Below are positions 18,726 through 29,023 of a DNA stretch of 64,000 nt, piece by piece (within the stretch, counting starts at the first letter, position 1; each line of letters opens with the position of its first letter). Both the position numbers and the translations under genes were made by a program. The notes under the pieces were generated by a model that did not search any database, was not told where the DNA came from, and saw only the letters and a program-made list of their open reading frames with translations. Location: the NCBI RefSeq assembly GCF_000614185.1, contig NZ_BAKM01000003.1, positions 1 to 64,000 on the forward strand. The letters are read 5' to 3'. This stretch comes from Phocaeicola sartorii JCM 17136 = DSM 21941. Its GTDB lineage: Bacteria > Bacteroidota > Bacteroidia > Bacteroidales > Bacteroidaceae.

Positions 18726-19949
18726 ATGGACTTACATTCAGGTTTACCCTATTGGATCGTCAGAAATTCCCTATTGGACTATTTCCACCCTTTGGAGGAT
18801 GATCTGTCAACAGATATCGTCATCGTAGGTTCGGGTATAACAGGCGCTTTGATGGCACACGAATTGTGTCGTGCCGGAATAGAATGTTGCGTGATTGACA
18901 AACGCAGCATCGCAACCGGAAGCTCTGCTGCAAGTACCGCTTTACTACAATATGAAATAGACGTACCCCTCTGCCGGATGGCAAAAATCATCAGCGAAGA
19001 AAATGCAGCAACCGCCTATCATGCATGCCTGCAATCCATTTCTGATATAAAGAAAGTACTAAAGGAAACAGATGTCGATGCCGGATTTGAGCAATTGTCC
19101 AGCGTCTTTTATGCCAGCTGCTCGGCAGACAACAAACTTCTGGAACAAGAATACGAAATACGGCAAAAGCATGAATTGCCGGTCAATCTGCTCAAGAAAC
19201 AAGAAATCAGAAAACGATATAAGGTGAAAGTGCCCGGCAATGCCCTGGTGAATGAAACATCCGCACAGATGGATGCCTACAGAGCTGCAACCGGACTGCT
19301 CACCTATCATATGAAGGAGAACGGTCTGAAGGTCTTTACCCATACCAACATAAAGAAGTGCACTGAAACATCTGATGGCTGTATCATGATAACAGACAAA
19401 GGAAATAAAATTAAGTGCGGATATGTAATCGTAGCCACCGGATTTGAGGCCGGACAATTCCTTCCCAAAAAAATTATGGATTTGACTTCTACTTATGCAC
19501 TCATATCACATCCGGTAGCCCCCGAATATCTCTGGCCGGAACATTGCCTGATCTGGGAAACAGCCGATCCATATCTTTATATCCGTACCACCGACGGAAA
19601 CCGTATTATTGTAGGTGGTGAGGATGAAAAGTTCAGCGATCCAGAACACCGTGACTCACTACTCAGAAAGAAAATCCGTATCTTGGAGAGAAAAATCAGA
19701 AAACTATTCCCCGATATCCCTTTCAAAACAGAAATGGCATGGTGCGGTACCTTCAGTAGCACCAAAGACGGGCTACCTTTCATCGGCAATTGGCCCGGCA
19801 AGGAACGAATATTTTTCGATCTGGGATATGGCGGAAACGGAATCACTTTCAGCATGATCGGAGCGCAAATAATTTGTCATAAGCTGCAAGATATTAAAGA
19901 TGAACGTAGTCACGTTTTCGGCTATGATAGAATCGAAAAATATTGGTAA
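18726..19949 (+). CDS. FAD-dependent oxidoreductase (DadA/glycine-oxidase type)
   Basis: This is a 407-residue intact protein of the D-amino-acid dehydrogenase/glycine oxidase superfamily. It has an N-terminal FAD-binding Rossmann motif (DIVIVGSGITGALMAHELCRAG) followed by CVIDKRSIATGSSAASTALLQYE. Near residues 230-245 lies a second FAD-contact strand (GYVIVATGFEAGQ), and at the C-terminus FIGNWPGKERIFFDLGYGGNGITFS. No signal peptide, so cytoplasmic or membrane-associated. Substrate not predictable. The gene lies in the stress island without close co-oriented partners. Confidence 0.85.
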   Translation: MDLHSGLPYWIVRNSLLDYFHPLEDDLSTDIVIVGSGITGALMAHELCRAGIECCVIDKRSIATGSSAASTALLQYEIDVPLCRMAKIISEENAATAYHACLQSISDIKKVLKETDVDAGFEQLSSVFYASCSADNKLLEQEYEIRQKHELPVNLLKKQEIRKRYKVKVPGNALVNETSAQMDAYRAATGLLTYHMKENGLKVFTHTNIKKCTETSDGCIMITDKGNKIKCGYVIVATGFEAGQFLPKKIMDLTSTYALISHPVAPEYLWPEHCLIWETADPYLYIRTTDGNRIIVGGEDEKFSDPEHRDSLLRKKIRILERKIRKLFPDIPFKTEMAWCGTFSSTKDGLPFIGNWPGKERIFFDLGYGGNGITFSMIGAQIICHKLQDIKDERSHVFGYDRIEKYW

Positions 19950-20198
19950 GACAGACAAGAAGAAAAGACCTCTCTCTCTGTGCATTCTTTTAGGTACGGA
20001 TTTCACGGTTTTAATTTACCCCGCGTAATCCGTGCCTAAAATATTATCATAATGACAAGTCTCATATACTTTTGACATTACCTTTGTATACTCCTATACA
20101 AACATCCCAAAACAAAAATAAATCGGTCACTTCTATCAACCAACACATTTTTATTTTGGGATATTCCTATCTATTCAGCATAAACAGCTATGTGACCA

Positions 20199-20405
20199 TC
20201 AATACCTTTCAAGACCGGTCCCCAGCCACTGTGCCATACGAGGCTTACCATAAAAGTAATAGAACAACAATCCTACCCAACTGGTCAAAACTACCAGGAT
20301 AATGGCTATTAACCTTCTTTCCGCCGGCGCATGAATACGCCATATCTCTAGAGCAGCTTTGATAGTTAAGACCAATCCTATAATCCATATTACAAATCCA
20401 ATCAT
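20199..20405 (-). CDS. Small PLDc_N-like membrane protein
   Basis: This is a 68-residue protein with two membrane helices: VIWIIGLVLTIKAALEIW, and LIAIILVVLTSWVGLLFYYFYGK. The pattern ending W-G-x-L-x-Y-x-x-xGK resembles the PLDc_N family of short membrane proteins. It is a clear paralogue of the protein at 30594-30785 in the same island. It follows the YtxH-like gene by about 50 nt on the same strand. Role unknown; envelope stress is suggested by context. Confidence 0.65.
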   Translation of the reverse strand: MIGFVIWIIGLVLTIKAALEIWRIHAPAERRLIAIILVVLTSWVGLLFYYFYGKPRMAQWLGTGLERY

Positions 20406-20455
20406 AATTCTTCTTTATATAAGATATTACTACTAACAGAATGATATATAAAAAA

Positions 20456-20818
20456 TCAATCAAGTTTTTTACTTGCTTCTTTTTTTACATCTTCATACCC
20501 TTCCTTTATTTCTGTCTTGGCCTTTTCAGCTCCTTGTTTGACATCTTTCTTCGCATCTTTCAACGCGTCCTTTACAGCATCAGCGCCATCTTGAACTTTA
20601 TCGGCTACCTTATCCACTACAACTTTTCCGGTATCCGCCACTTTTTCCTTAGCTTCATCTAACAGGTCTTCCGTCTGACCGGTTATCTTATGAAAAACGT
20701 TACATACTTTTTCCTTCAATTTCTTGGCTTTTGAAGTACGTGAGAAACGATAAGCCAGAGTACCGATGACCGTACCTATTCCCAGGCCGATCCATAAACT
20801 AGAATTTCTATTTTCCAT
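20456..20818 (-). CDS. YtxH-like stress protein
   Basis: This is a 120-residue protein. It has a short N-terminal membrane segment (SSLWIGLGIGTVIGTLAYRFS), then a long Lys/Asp/Ala-rich amphipathic helix with repeated KVADxV and KDALKDAKKDVK heptads. This is the architecture of YtxH/LEA-like general stress proteins. Two paralogues lie in the island (28195-28489 and the lipoprotein at 30245-30535). It is likely in one transcript with the small protein at 20199. Confidence 0.75.
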   Translation of the reverse strand: MENRNSSLWIGLGIGTVIGTLAYRFSRTSKAKKLKEKVCNVFHKITGQTEDLLDEAKEKVADTGKVVVDKVADKVQDGADAVKDALKDAKKDVKQGAEKAKTEIKEGYEDVKKEASKKLD

Positions 20819-21511
20819 AATTAAGTTGGTTTTAAACGATTAAAATAATTAAAGTTCAATTTTCTTTCTGTTATAAGACAGAGAAGCGATCCCGATAACA
20901 ATGTACCATAAAAATACATAAACTATTTTTTAAAGTAACACACTCAGTTCTGAGATTTACATGTAAATATATAGATAGATATATCATCCGCTTATTTCCA
21001 ATATAAAGGCATATCCTGCGATCCTTTATTTTATTATCACTTTACCTACCTGCGGGAACTTGAAAAGAAATAAACTATTGCCCCGATGACAGAACTGGCT
21101 ATTAGCCTGACCCGCAAATCAAAACTTAGACTTTTCATGGCTGTAGATTTTAATAATGAAACAATCCTGATATTTTATCCTTTCGTAACAATGCAGGTTC
21201 AGTCAGTTACGACAATGTAATATACCACTTGCTCCTTTCTCTACAAACTGGCAATTCAAATGTAACCAACTTTAATCCCTGCCATATACTAAAAACACAG
21301 CATTAAAAAAAATGGTTCGAGGCATAAAAACGGAATTAACATCATTTTTTGCTTTATAAAAAATTGAGAAAAGCGCTCGTATATTAACATCAAAAGTCTT
21401 TGTATATGTAACAATATATAGCAAACAAATGTAAGCAAACGTTTGTTATTTCCATTAAAAGGAGATCATTCTTCTTTTAAATAAATATTTTATTAACTAA
21501 ATGCCTTAATT
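20819..21511. other. About 690-bp AT-rich intergenic region
   Basis: Apart from the possible tiny peptide at 21046-21138 I see no gene. The right part (21420-21460) holds CAAACAAATGTAAGC and CAAACGTTTGTT, a small palindrome just upstream of the barrel-protein gene, which may be an operator. Confidence 0.35.
21046..21138 (-). CDS. Possible 30-residue membrane peptide
   Basis: ATG 21138 to TAG 21046 encodes MKSLSFDLRVRLIASSVIGA followed by a hydrophobic stretch and a basic end. Its composition fits a tiny inner-membrane peptide. No family is known to me and no clear ribosome binding site is visible, so this stays tentative. Confidence 0.3.
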   Translation of the reverse strand: MKSLSFDLRVRLIASSVIGAIVYFFSSSRR

Positions 21512-22026
21512 ATGAAAAAATTATTCTTGCTGGCCATGATTGCATTGGCATCTGTGGGCATAAATGCCCAAACAGTTAAAGGTGAAGGCTCTTTGATGGG
21601 CAACATCGGTTATCAAACGAACTATGAGAGGTTCGGTTTGGGAGTACAAGGACGTTACGCGATAGCAATAATCTCCGGATTGCTCCGGATGTAACGTTCT
21701 ATTTTCCTAAAGACAAGATTACCGGATTGGATGTGAGCGTGAATTTCCATTATGTATTCAATTTCAAGAAAGACGGTCAGGGATTTTCCGTATACCCTCT
21801 TGCAGGCATCGGCATGCAAAATAATTTCTATGGGAAAAAGAGTATGGAAGTAGACGGTAAAGAAATAGAAATAGACCGAAGCAACTCCACCAAATTCGCC
21901 TTTAATCTGGGAGGGGGTATTACACTACCTATCTCCGAACGTAGTTATCTGAATGCCGAGGCTAGGTTTATGTTTGCCAAGGATGACAATGTAGCTATCA
22001 TGCTGGGATATGGGTACAGATTCTAA
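21512..22026 (+). CDS. Small outer-membrane beta-barrel protein, frameshifted as read
   Basis: This is a protein of about 171 residues after correction. Signal peptide MKKLFLLAMIALASVGINAQ, then alternating strands (GSLMGNIGYQTNYERFGLG, FSVYPLAGIGMQNNFYG, NLGGGITLPISERSYLNAEA) ending in an aromatic C-terminus GYGYRF, as in porin-family (OMP_b-brl) proteins. One A is missing in a run at 21667-21668; restoring it reads YAIANNLRIAPDVTFYFPKD through. The terminator at 22073-22101 follows. Confidence 0.8.
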
Positions 22027-22072
22027 TGAACTACCCCGAAAAGTTTGACAGTAAATTGTTTACTTATTTAAG

Positions 22073-22101
22073 AAAGAGTCCGATATTACATTGGGCTCTT
22101 T
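22073..22101 (+). terminator. Intrinsic terminator after the small barrel gene
   Basis: The stem AAAGAGTCC / GGGCTCTTT has one G-T wobble and is followed by TTCCTTTT, 47 nt after the stop codon at 22026. Confidence 0.7.
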
Positions 22102-22263
22102 TCCTTTTAACCCAAAAAGAAATTCTTAACTATGGTATTATTCAGATGACTACTTTTACGAAGGTATGCTTTGTATGACATGATATTCTTTAAGTCGTTT
22201 ATGATACCCCCAGTGCTGATATTACCATTATTAACCGGAATGCAAAACAAGGCCCTCCAATTG

Positions 22264-23187
22264 TCAGGTCTCACGTATTTCAACCACTTTCGTTGCTACC
22301 GCATATTCATCCGGGAAAATTTTGCTTCCCATTTCATTAGCCCATGCTTTAGTGAATTCTGCACCTGCGTAGACAATAATAGCAGAATAATAAATCCATG
22401 TAATAAAAACAACCATGAATGCCGCTGCACCATAGATAGTTCCTACATTCGCAATTCCGATGTAAAAGGATATTCCCCATTGCCCTATCAACAACAATAC
22501 CGTTGTCACTACAGCTCCAATAACAACATCCTTACTTTTTATTTTCGCATCAGGCAGAACCTTGAAAATCAATACAAAAATAATAACCGTAACACCTATG
22601 TTTAATACTTGTCCCACAACTTTCACAATAAACCCTGCCACTTCCGGATAGCTGGCCATAAACTTATTGCTCAAGTCTCCAATAATATTGGTTATACTAA
22701 ATGTTATCAGAAGCACGAAAGCAAATACTAAAATTATCGAGAATGAAAGTAACCGATTCTGAATATATTTCAGCCAACTCTTCTTTGGCACGGCCTTTAT
22801 TCCCCAAATCGAATTTAAGGAACTTTGTATTTCTGCAAAAATGGTAGTAGCACCAAATATAGAAATTCCCAGGCTAACAATAGCTGCAGATGCGGAAGAG
22901 TCCGTTCTTTCTGCATTTTCTATAATTAAGCGAAGTGCCCCAATTACCTCCGCTCCCACTATCGGTTCCAACTGAATATACAACTGATTAGCCAAATCCA
23001 TATGCAAAGCTACCCCAATAGTAACTAAAAGAGAAAGAAAGGGGATAATTGAAAATAGTGTCGCATAAGCTAACGATCCGCTTAATCTAGTGACACTATC
23101 ATCAATAAACCCTTGTCCGGTATCCTTTACAATCTTGATTAATAAGGATAGGCTTAACTTTTTCTTTCCTATGAATTGTTCCGTCAT
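22264..23187 (-). CDS. YihY/BrkB-family inner-membrane protein
   Basis: This is a 307-residue protein with six membrane helices and the family pattern: DDSVTRLSGSLAYATLFSIIPFLSLL near residue 25, then the GTIYGAAAFMVVFITWIYYSAIIVYAGAEFTKAW block near the C-terminus. The family (once thought RNase BN) is widespread and linked to transport or envelope integrity; the exact substrate is not known. Its ATG follows the amylase stop codon by one nucleotide, so the two genes form an operon. Confidence 0.9.
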   Translation of the reverse strand: MTEQFIGKKKLSLSLLIKIVKDTGQGFIDDSVTRLSGSLAYATLFSIIPFLSLLVTIGVALHMDLANQLYIQLEPIVGAEVIGALRLIIENAERTDSSASAAIVSLGISIFGATTIFAEIQSSLNSIWGIKAVPKKSWLKYIQNRLLSFSIILVFAFVLLITFSITNIIGDLSNKFMASYPEVAGFIVKVVGQVLNIGVTVIIFVLIFKVLPDAKIKSKDVVIGAVVTTVLLLIGQWGISFYIGIANVGTIYGAAAFMVVFITWIYYSAIIVYAGAEFTKAWANEMGSKIFPDEYAVATKVVEIRET

Positions 23188-23188
23188 C

Positions 23189-24634
23189 TCATGCTTTTTT
23201 TACCCAAACAGCAAGATTACGCGCATCCACAGAGAACTCTCCATTTCCTTCTTTATCCAAAGTTACTTCATCCGGAATACTTCCGGTAATTTCGCACCAC
23301 ACTTCACCTGCATGTTCTTTCCCTAAACACATCGTTTTACTTCCCGCTTCATCATTCGAGATTAAAAATACCAAGCCTGAATTAACATGTTCCCCATCTC
23401 CTGTACGAATAAAGCCTACGGTTGATGGATGGTCGAAATAATCAACTTGATCACCATACGCATACTTTTTCCTTGCATTCAATAGAATATCTATAATTTT
23501 AGTATGTGGCGATTTCTCTCCTTTCACCCCATAATAATCACCATAGAACAAACAGGGATAACCATCCTTCAGCAGAAAAATAAGACCATACGCCAATGGC
23601 TTGAACCAAGCTTCAACCTGTGATTCCAAAGAACTTCCATGCTGCGAATCATGATTATCAACAAAAGTCACAGCAAGTTCACAATGGTGCTCCACTAAAG
23701 TATTCTTCAGAATATTCCGCAAATCATAATCTTTTCCTTCTTGTGATGCCTGAAACATATTATAATGTAACGGAACATCAAACAAGTTAACTTTATGCCC
23801 TACTGCTTCCAGATAATTATCCAATCTTTCCAAGTCACCGTTCCAATATTCTCCCACAGCATAGAAGTCATCACCTCTCTCACTTCTTACCGTATCCAGA
23901 AACTGTGCAACGAACTGATCTTTCATATGCTTAATTGCATCCAAACGCATTCCATCAAGATCAAGTTCATTTGAAACCCATTTGCCCCAACGATTCAGTT
24001 CGGCGACAACCTCAGGGTGATCCAGGTCAATATCATTACATAAAAGAAAATCGTAATTGCCATTCTCTCCATCTACACCATCACTCCAGGCTTTTCCTTC
24101 TCCTTGAATCTGAAATATACCACTTCGCTTTCGAGCATCATCAAATCCAGTCCCGGAAAAATGATAATAATGCCACTTAAAATCCGAATATTTATCTTTA
24201 CGTCCATGAAAGCTATATCCGGTCCATCCTTGTATTTCATAAGGTTTCCCCAAAGCTTTATTTCTTTGATCAGGATCTACTTCCACCACCATAAACTTTT
24301 CCGTAAAATCACCACCTGCTTTATGATTCAAAACGACATCCAGATATACAGCAATCTTATTGTTGTGAAGTTCATCAATCATCTCCTTCAATTCATCTTT
24401 CGTTCCGTATTTAGTCCTCACAGTTCCTTTTTGTTCAAACTCACCCAAATCATACAAATCATAAGTAGCATACCCTTCATCCTGCTGTTCATCTGCTTTA
24501 TATGCAGGTGGTATCCAGATCGCTGTCACACCTATTTCATGTAGATGCGACGCATCCTCTCTCAACTGTTTCCACAACTTTCCGTCATTCGGAAGATTCC
24601 ACTCAAAATACTGCATCATTACTCCATTTTCCAT
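23189..24634 (-). CDS. Cytoplasmic alpha-amylase (GH13)
   Basis: This is a 481-residue protein without signal peptide, beginning MENGVMMQYFEWNLPNDG, typical of the cytoplasmic GH13_5 amylases. Catalytic signatures in order: VYLDVVLNHKAGGD; GMRLDAIKHM with the nucleophile Asp; AVGEYWNGD with the acid/base Glu; TFVDNHDSQ with the third carboxylate. It hydrolyses alpha-1,4-glucans, probably internal glycogen or imported maltodextrins. First gene of an operon with brkB, transcribed away from mscS. Confidence 0.92.
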   Translation of the reverse strand: MENGVMMQYFEWNLPNDGKLWKQLREDASHLHEIGVTAIWIPPAYKADEQQDEGYATYDLYDLGEFEQKGTVRTKYGTKDELKEMIDELHNNKIAVYLDVVLNHKAGGDFTEKFMVVEVDPDQRNKALGKPYEIQGWTGYSFHGRKDKYSDFKWHYYHFSGTGFDDARKRSGIFQIQGEGKAWSDGVDGENGNYDFLLCNDIDLDHPEVVAELNRWGKWVSNELDLDGMRLDAIKHMKDQFVAQFLDTVRSERGDDFYAVGEYWNGDLERLDNYLEAVGHKVNLFDVPLHYNMFQASQEGKDYDLRNILKNTLVEHHCELAVTFVDNHDSQHGSSLESQVEAWFKPLAYGLIFLLKDGYPCLFYGDYYGVKGEKSPHTKIIDILLNARKKYAYGDQVDYFDHPSTVGFIRTGDGEHVNSGLVFLISNDEAGSKTMCLGKEHAGEVWCEITGSIPDEVTLDKEGNGEFSVDARNLAVWVKKA

Positions 24635-24769
24635 AACTATTTAATTTAAAATTGATGAGTAACTTAACAAAATAAATAATAAGATGGTTCCCACTATAAA
24701 TGTAAATTATAGTTTAGTAAGAAAAAAGTATAACACAACATCACATTAAGCATTATAAAAACGCCTCCA

Positions 24770-26008
24770 ATGTTTTTAACCATCTCCAATGGAGTAATGC
24801 AAATTATCTTAATATTTCTTTTCATATACATAATTTACTTGATTATGAATAGGAATTTTTCTTTATCCGTTTGTTTTTACATAATCCAAAATCAAGGATA
24901 TTCCATAAAATGTTTAATTAAAAAATTTCCAGCTATGTTAGAAAGAGAAATCTGGGGAAATACTTTAGAAGACTGGGGTATTTCCATACTTATTATTTTA
25001 GGAACAATTGTTTTGATGAAGTTAATATCATTCTTCAGCAGAAAAGTACTCAATCCATTTATCACCCGTACCAATAATCGGCTGGATGATATAATTTATT
25101 ATTCTTTAGAATCGCCCGTCAAGCTTGCAATTATGTTATTAGGTATTTGGATAGCTATTCACAGGCTTGTTTCTCCGGATAGTTTTGTAAAAGTAATAGA
25201 TAATGCTTACAAGATACTGATTATTCTGGATATCACATGGATATTTGCCCGATTATCCAGTAGTTTATTGCAAATCTACTGGGGACGACAATCGGATGGA
25301 CAAAACAACAAAATGATGCCCATTATCAGACGGACAATACTGGTCATTGTGTGGATAATCGGTCTTGTAATGGCCTTAAGTAATATTGGAGTCAATATTG
25401 GTGCATTATTAGGTACTCTGGGTATTGGAGGTATCGCATTTGCCTTAGCAGCCCAAGACACTGTAAAAAATGTGTTCGGCGCTTTCACTATATTGACAGA
25501 TAAGCCTTTCAACATAGGTGATACGATTCGCGTGGATAATATCGAAGGTACTGTGATTGATGTTGGAGTTCGAAGTACAAAAATCATGGACTACAATAAA
25601 CGTATCATCACTTTCCCTAATTATAAAGTTACAGATGCTTCTATCATAAATATCTCTTCCGAACCGATGCGTCGAGTCGTCTTGAAACTTGGATTGACAT
25701 ACAACACAACATCCGAAAAAATGAAAGAAGCTTTAAATATACTGAAAGCCATTCCTAAAAGAATAGAAAATGTATCTTCCAAACCATCAGATACCACAGC
25801 TGTTTTTACAGAATACACAGACTCTGCACTGAACATCATGTACATATATTTTATAGAAAAACAGGGAGATATTTTAATGGTAACTTCAAATGTAAATATG
25901 GAGATTCTAGACTCATTCAATAAAGCAGGCATTGATTTCGCATTCCCAACACGAACGATTTACGTTGAAAAGGATGAATTGGCTGATTTGGCAAAAGAGA
26001 AAAAATAG
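24770..26008 (+). CDS. MscS-family mechanosensitive ion channel
   Basis: The frame opens at 24770 (412 residues), but an internal ATG at 24935 (MLEREIWGNTLEDW) may be the real start; the first 55 residues add one more hydrophobic helix. The MscS core is clear: pore helix region NIGALLGTLGIGGIAFALAAQDTVKN with Gly/Ala packing, then the beta domain FNIGDTIRVDNIEGTVIDVG and RSTKIMDYNKRIITFPN. It should open on membrane tension and protect from osmotic downshock. It is divergent from the amylase-brkB operon. Confidence 0.9.
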   Translation: MFLTISNGVMQIILIFLFIYIIYLIMNRNFSLSVCFYIIQNQGYSIKCLIKKFPAMLEREIWGNTLEDWGISILIILGTIVLMKLISFFSRKVLNPFITRTNNRLDDIIYYSLESPVKLAIMLLGIWIAIHRLVSPDSFVKVIDNAYKILIILDITWIFARLSSSLLQIYWGRQSDGQNNKMMPIIRRTILVIVWIIGLVMALSNIGVNIGALLGTLGIGGIAFALAAQDTVKNVFGAFTILTDKPFNIGDTIRVDNIEGTVIDVGVRSTKIMDYNKRIITFPNYKVTDASIINISSEPMRRVVLKLGLTYNTTSEKMKEALNILKAIPKRIENVSSKPSDTTAVFTEYTDSALNIMYIYFIEKQGDILMVTSNVNMEILDSFNKAGIDFAFPTRTIYVEKDELADLAKEKK

Positions 26009-26065
26009 TACGCACACTTTATCCTCAAATCACCCCACTAATATAAATCCAATGTAACAAAAAAA

Positions 26066-26103
26066 ATCCCGACGGTATATAATGATTTCTATACCGCCGG
26101 GAT
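26066..26103 (-). terminator. Terminator of the phosphatase gene
   Basis: A 14-bp stem with one mismatch (ATCCCGACGGTATA / TATACCGCCGGGAT) is followed on the minus strand by a run of eight T. It lies about 65 nt downstream of the stop codon at 26167. Confidence 0.85.
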
Positions 26104-26166
26104 AATACAGATACTTTTTCAATTCTATCACACTCATACCACACCAATACTCAACCCATATCTACC

Positions 26167-27452
26167 TTATTTACAATTATCTGAAAAAGATTCAAGTACC
26201 TTTTTCGCCATTTCAACCCGTTTCTTTAAATACATGCAGACAGTTTCCCATCGATAATAAGGAAAACGGGAAGTTGAAACAGGAAGTGTCATTTCTTTTT
26301 CATTCAAAAGAAATTTCACCCATATTTCTCGAGCCTTGTCATGATAAAAAATCCACTGTACATTAGCAGCCATCGGAGCAATCTCATAATCTTTCCAATA
26401 TTTAGATACAGAATCAGGAACAACAACTTTAACATCTGTTCCTTCTATACCCATTAATGCTACAAAAGGAATAACTGTCTCTGCATGAGCAAAACGAAAG
26501 TTCGCCCTGGTATCCGACTTGCCCTTTATCACTTCATCAGCTGAATGAATAAATTCTGATAGCAGAGCCATGCAATTGCAACAGGCAACATTCGCCCAAC
26601 CGGCGAAGAACTTTTACTCATATATTGTCGCAAATTCTGAGTCTGCCAGTAATTATCCCATTCACCTATTGTGAAAAGACCATCCAAATTTATCGGAGTA
26701 CCTGTATCTGGTAGTATGGCAGCAATGGAGAATAAAGCCATGACAAATTCCTCTGCCTCCTTATCTGTTTCCTGCCCTGATTCCAGAAAGAAGTTTTCCA
26801 TAACAGAAGCAGGAGAAATCTTTCGTCGCACAAAAGTCTCGTATATAGGACGCCAATCACCATTTTCTTTATAATCAACATAAGATTGGTTTAAATCGAA
26901 GAAACGAAGAATATCATTATATTGCTTCCCTTCATTGCGTTGTATGTGTAAAGAAGAATTAAACTCTACCATACAAGCAAGAAATGCATCCATACTATGT
27001 ATACAACGGGGAACATATGTCGCAATTGCCTGCACTTTGACAGAATCACTGAATAACTGTGGATAGCGTTCTATCATACGTCTGGCAATACCCCGTTGTT
27101 CCTCCTCTCCCACCACTGATAACTTCCCCCATTGTCCGTCAAAAGTTTCCGATAGATTCTGTATTGTAGAAAGCAAGGTTACTCCTCCTGATGTTAGCCT
27201 ATTTTCTCGTCGAGCCAATTCCAGAATCTCCTTCACTCTATTCAAAGCCTTTCCTGAAGTTGGAAAACGCGCTCCATGTCTCCCCAGATGATTAATATAA
27301 AACGGAACCATACTATCCTGAAAAAAGCCAGACGAGTCTTTCACAACAGGATACGGCATGGCTGTCCCTGCGTATTGTTGTATCCTATCCTGTCCCCATA
27401 AGATGGAAACGGGGCAAAACATAAAAATTCCAATTAACAATAATCCTTTCAT
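26167..27452 (-). CDS. Histidine-acid phosphatase, phytase (MINPP) type; frameshifted as read
   Basis: Secreted protein of about 428 residues. Signal peptide MKGLLLIGIFMFCPVSILWG, catalytic motif NHLGRHGARFPTSG with the nucleophilic His (RHGxRxP), and the proton-donor region FRFAHAETVIPF (HAE). HAE in place of HD is typical of MINPP-like phytases known from Bacteroides. The frame breaks near 26572 where one C of a doublet is missing; restoring it joins LPVAIA to MALLSEFIH. It likely releases phosphate from inositol phosphates outside the inner membrane. Confidence 0.85.
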
Positions 27453-27907
27453 ATCATAAATCTTATATGTGTAGATTATAACGATGAAAGAAGGATTATG
27501 TTTACTTATAAACGACTCTGAGAGAATTCAATACCATAGTATCAAGGCATCTTCGGTTGTTATACATCTTCAGCCAACGGCCATCAGAAAGAACGACATA
27601 TGGAGTTATATCATTTATTATCAAAATATTAGGCCACAACTTTTATCAATTACAAGTTTGAAATATTGACTGCATGACATAGTTACTTGGCAATAAAACA
27701 CTACATGGGATAAACATATAAATAGTACTAATATAGCCAGCCAGCCTATTATTAAAATGAAAATTGTTGTTAAATCCTTTTTTTACACCCAAACCATTTT
27801 CTTACACAACATGTTTTTTTTTCAAAACGGGACCGATGGTTTTCCGTCTGATATGATTCCTCAAGCCATCTGTTCCAACAGTATTATTTTAACTAAAACT
27901 TAATATT
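27453..27907. other. About 450-bp intergenic region
   Basis: No convincing gene. A 61-codon frame at 27484 has no protein character. The stretch holds the promoters of the phosphatase (minus) and glsB-like (plus) genes. Confidence 0.4.
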
Positions 27908-28165
27908 ATGTATTTTATTTGGTACATTATCATTGGAATCGTTGCCGGACTCATAGCCGGCAAGATTATGAGAGGAGGCGGTTTCGGACTTCTCATTAAC
28001 CTACTCGTAGGTATTGTAGGTGGCGTATTGGGTGGCTGGGTATTCGGCTTATTGGGAATTACTACCACAGGCCTTCTGGGTAGCCTTTTCACCTCTGTTA
28101 TCGGTGCAGTTCTATTATTGTGGATCATATCCTTCTTTCGTCATCCCAGAAGAACTGATATTTAA
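27908..28165 (+). CDS. GlsB/YeaQ/YmgE-family stress membrane protein
   Basis: This is an 85-residue protein with three hydrophobic Gly-rich segments (YIIIGIVAGLIAGKIMRGGG, NLLVGIVGGVLGGWVFGLLG, LFTSVIGAVLLLWIISFF). The GxIAGxIxxGxG and GxxGGxxGG patterns match the transglycosylase-associated/GlsB family, induced by stress in many bacteria. It is followed at 30 nt by a YtxH-like gene on the same strand. Confidence 0.88.
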   Translation: MYFIWYIIIGIVAGLIAGKIMRGGGFGLLINLLVGIVGGVLGGWVFGLLGITTTGLLGSLFTSVIGAVLLLWIISFFRHPRRTDI

Positions 28166-28194
28166 TTTTTTATTAACCTAAACCCTTTTTGATT

Positions 28195-28489
28195 ATGGAA
28201 ACTAGTAAATCTAACTTTTTGATTGGGCTGGCAATAGGTTCGGCCATCGGAGCACTTGCTCAACGTTTTTCACGTACGGCAAAAGCAAGATGCTAAAAAA
28301 GAAAATTCATAATGCCATGCAAAGATTGCCGATCGTGCTGAAAACCTTGCAGAAACCGTGAGAGACAAAGCACTGGATGCAAGTACCAAAACCGCCGACA
28401 AGGTTGCAGATGCGACCTTTGACGTTGCCGAAAAGGCTGACACTCTGAAAAGTAAAGTCCATGCAGCTGCTTTAGAAGCCAAAAAATAG
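28195..28489 (+). CDS. YtxH-like stress protein, frameshifted as read
   Basis: ATG 28195 gives SNFLIGLAIGSAIGALAQRF, a membrane segment almost like that of the 20456-20818 protein. The Lys/Ala-rich helix that should follow is split by two single-A losses (28287-28288 and 28321-28323). With these restored it reads LADRAENLAETVRDKALDAS and on to TAG at 28487-28489, about 98 residues. Probably co-transcribed with the glsB-like gene. Confidence 0.75.
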
Positions 28490-28566
28490 GCTACTATAAC
28501 AAACAACTAAAATTACGGGATGTATTTTCAATGCTTCCCGATCCATTTCACTTGAATTAATGATTA

Positions 28567-28845
28567 ATGAATATGAAATGGAACAATAAATGCCAATATA
28601 CTCCCGCATCCCTGCGGGAAAAGAGTTATGAAGAATTGTACACGCTATGCCTGTCCGCCTATACAGAGGGCCGTACGGATGAGAGGAATAAAAGCTTGGA
28701 AGCGTATAGACTCAGGTGCAGCTGTCTGTTCGGAAACAAATGTATGGACTCTTCCCTTTCCGTGGGAGTGCGGAAAAGGATATGCGACGGAAATTGTCAT
28801 TATATAAAGAAATATATGTCTGAACTGGACAAACTGGAGGAATAA
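28567..28845 (+). CDS. Hypothetical small cysteine-containing protein
   Basis: This is a 92-residue soluble protein with a central YEELYTLCLSAYTEGRTDERN helix and several Cys (RCSCLFGNKC, RICDGNCHY) that could bind a metal or form disulfides. I do not recognise the family. It lies between the YtxH-like and catalase genes on the same strand. Confidence 0.55.
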   Translation: MNMKWNNKCQYTPASLREKSYEELYTLCLSAYTEGRTDERNKSLEAYRLRCSCLFGNKCMDSSLSVGVRKRICDGNCHYIKKYMSELDKLEE

Positions 28846-29023
28846 AATTCATTTTCTCCGATCCTTTCTCATTTATATCTCTACCGACAACTTTACCCTC
28901 TTGACTTGATTGGATAAACCTCTTCCGGTCTGTATATACGGCCCGGCAAGGATATTCCTATCTTTAATATACAGATGTACATCTAAAATTAACCTGAATT
29001 ATTAACTTAAAAATGAATCTGTT

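Noticed and set aside
22171..22605. 144-codon plus-strand frame
   Set aside because: It is the antisense of the well-supported BrkB gene at 22264-23187.
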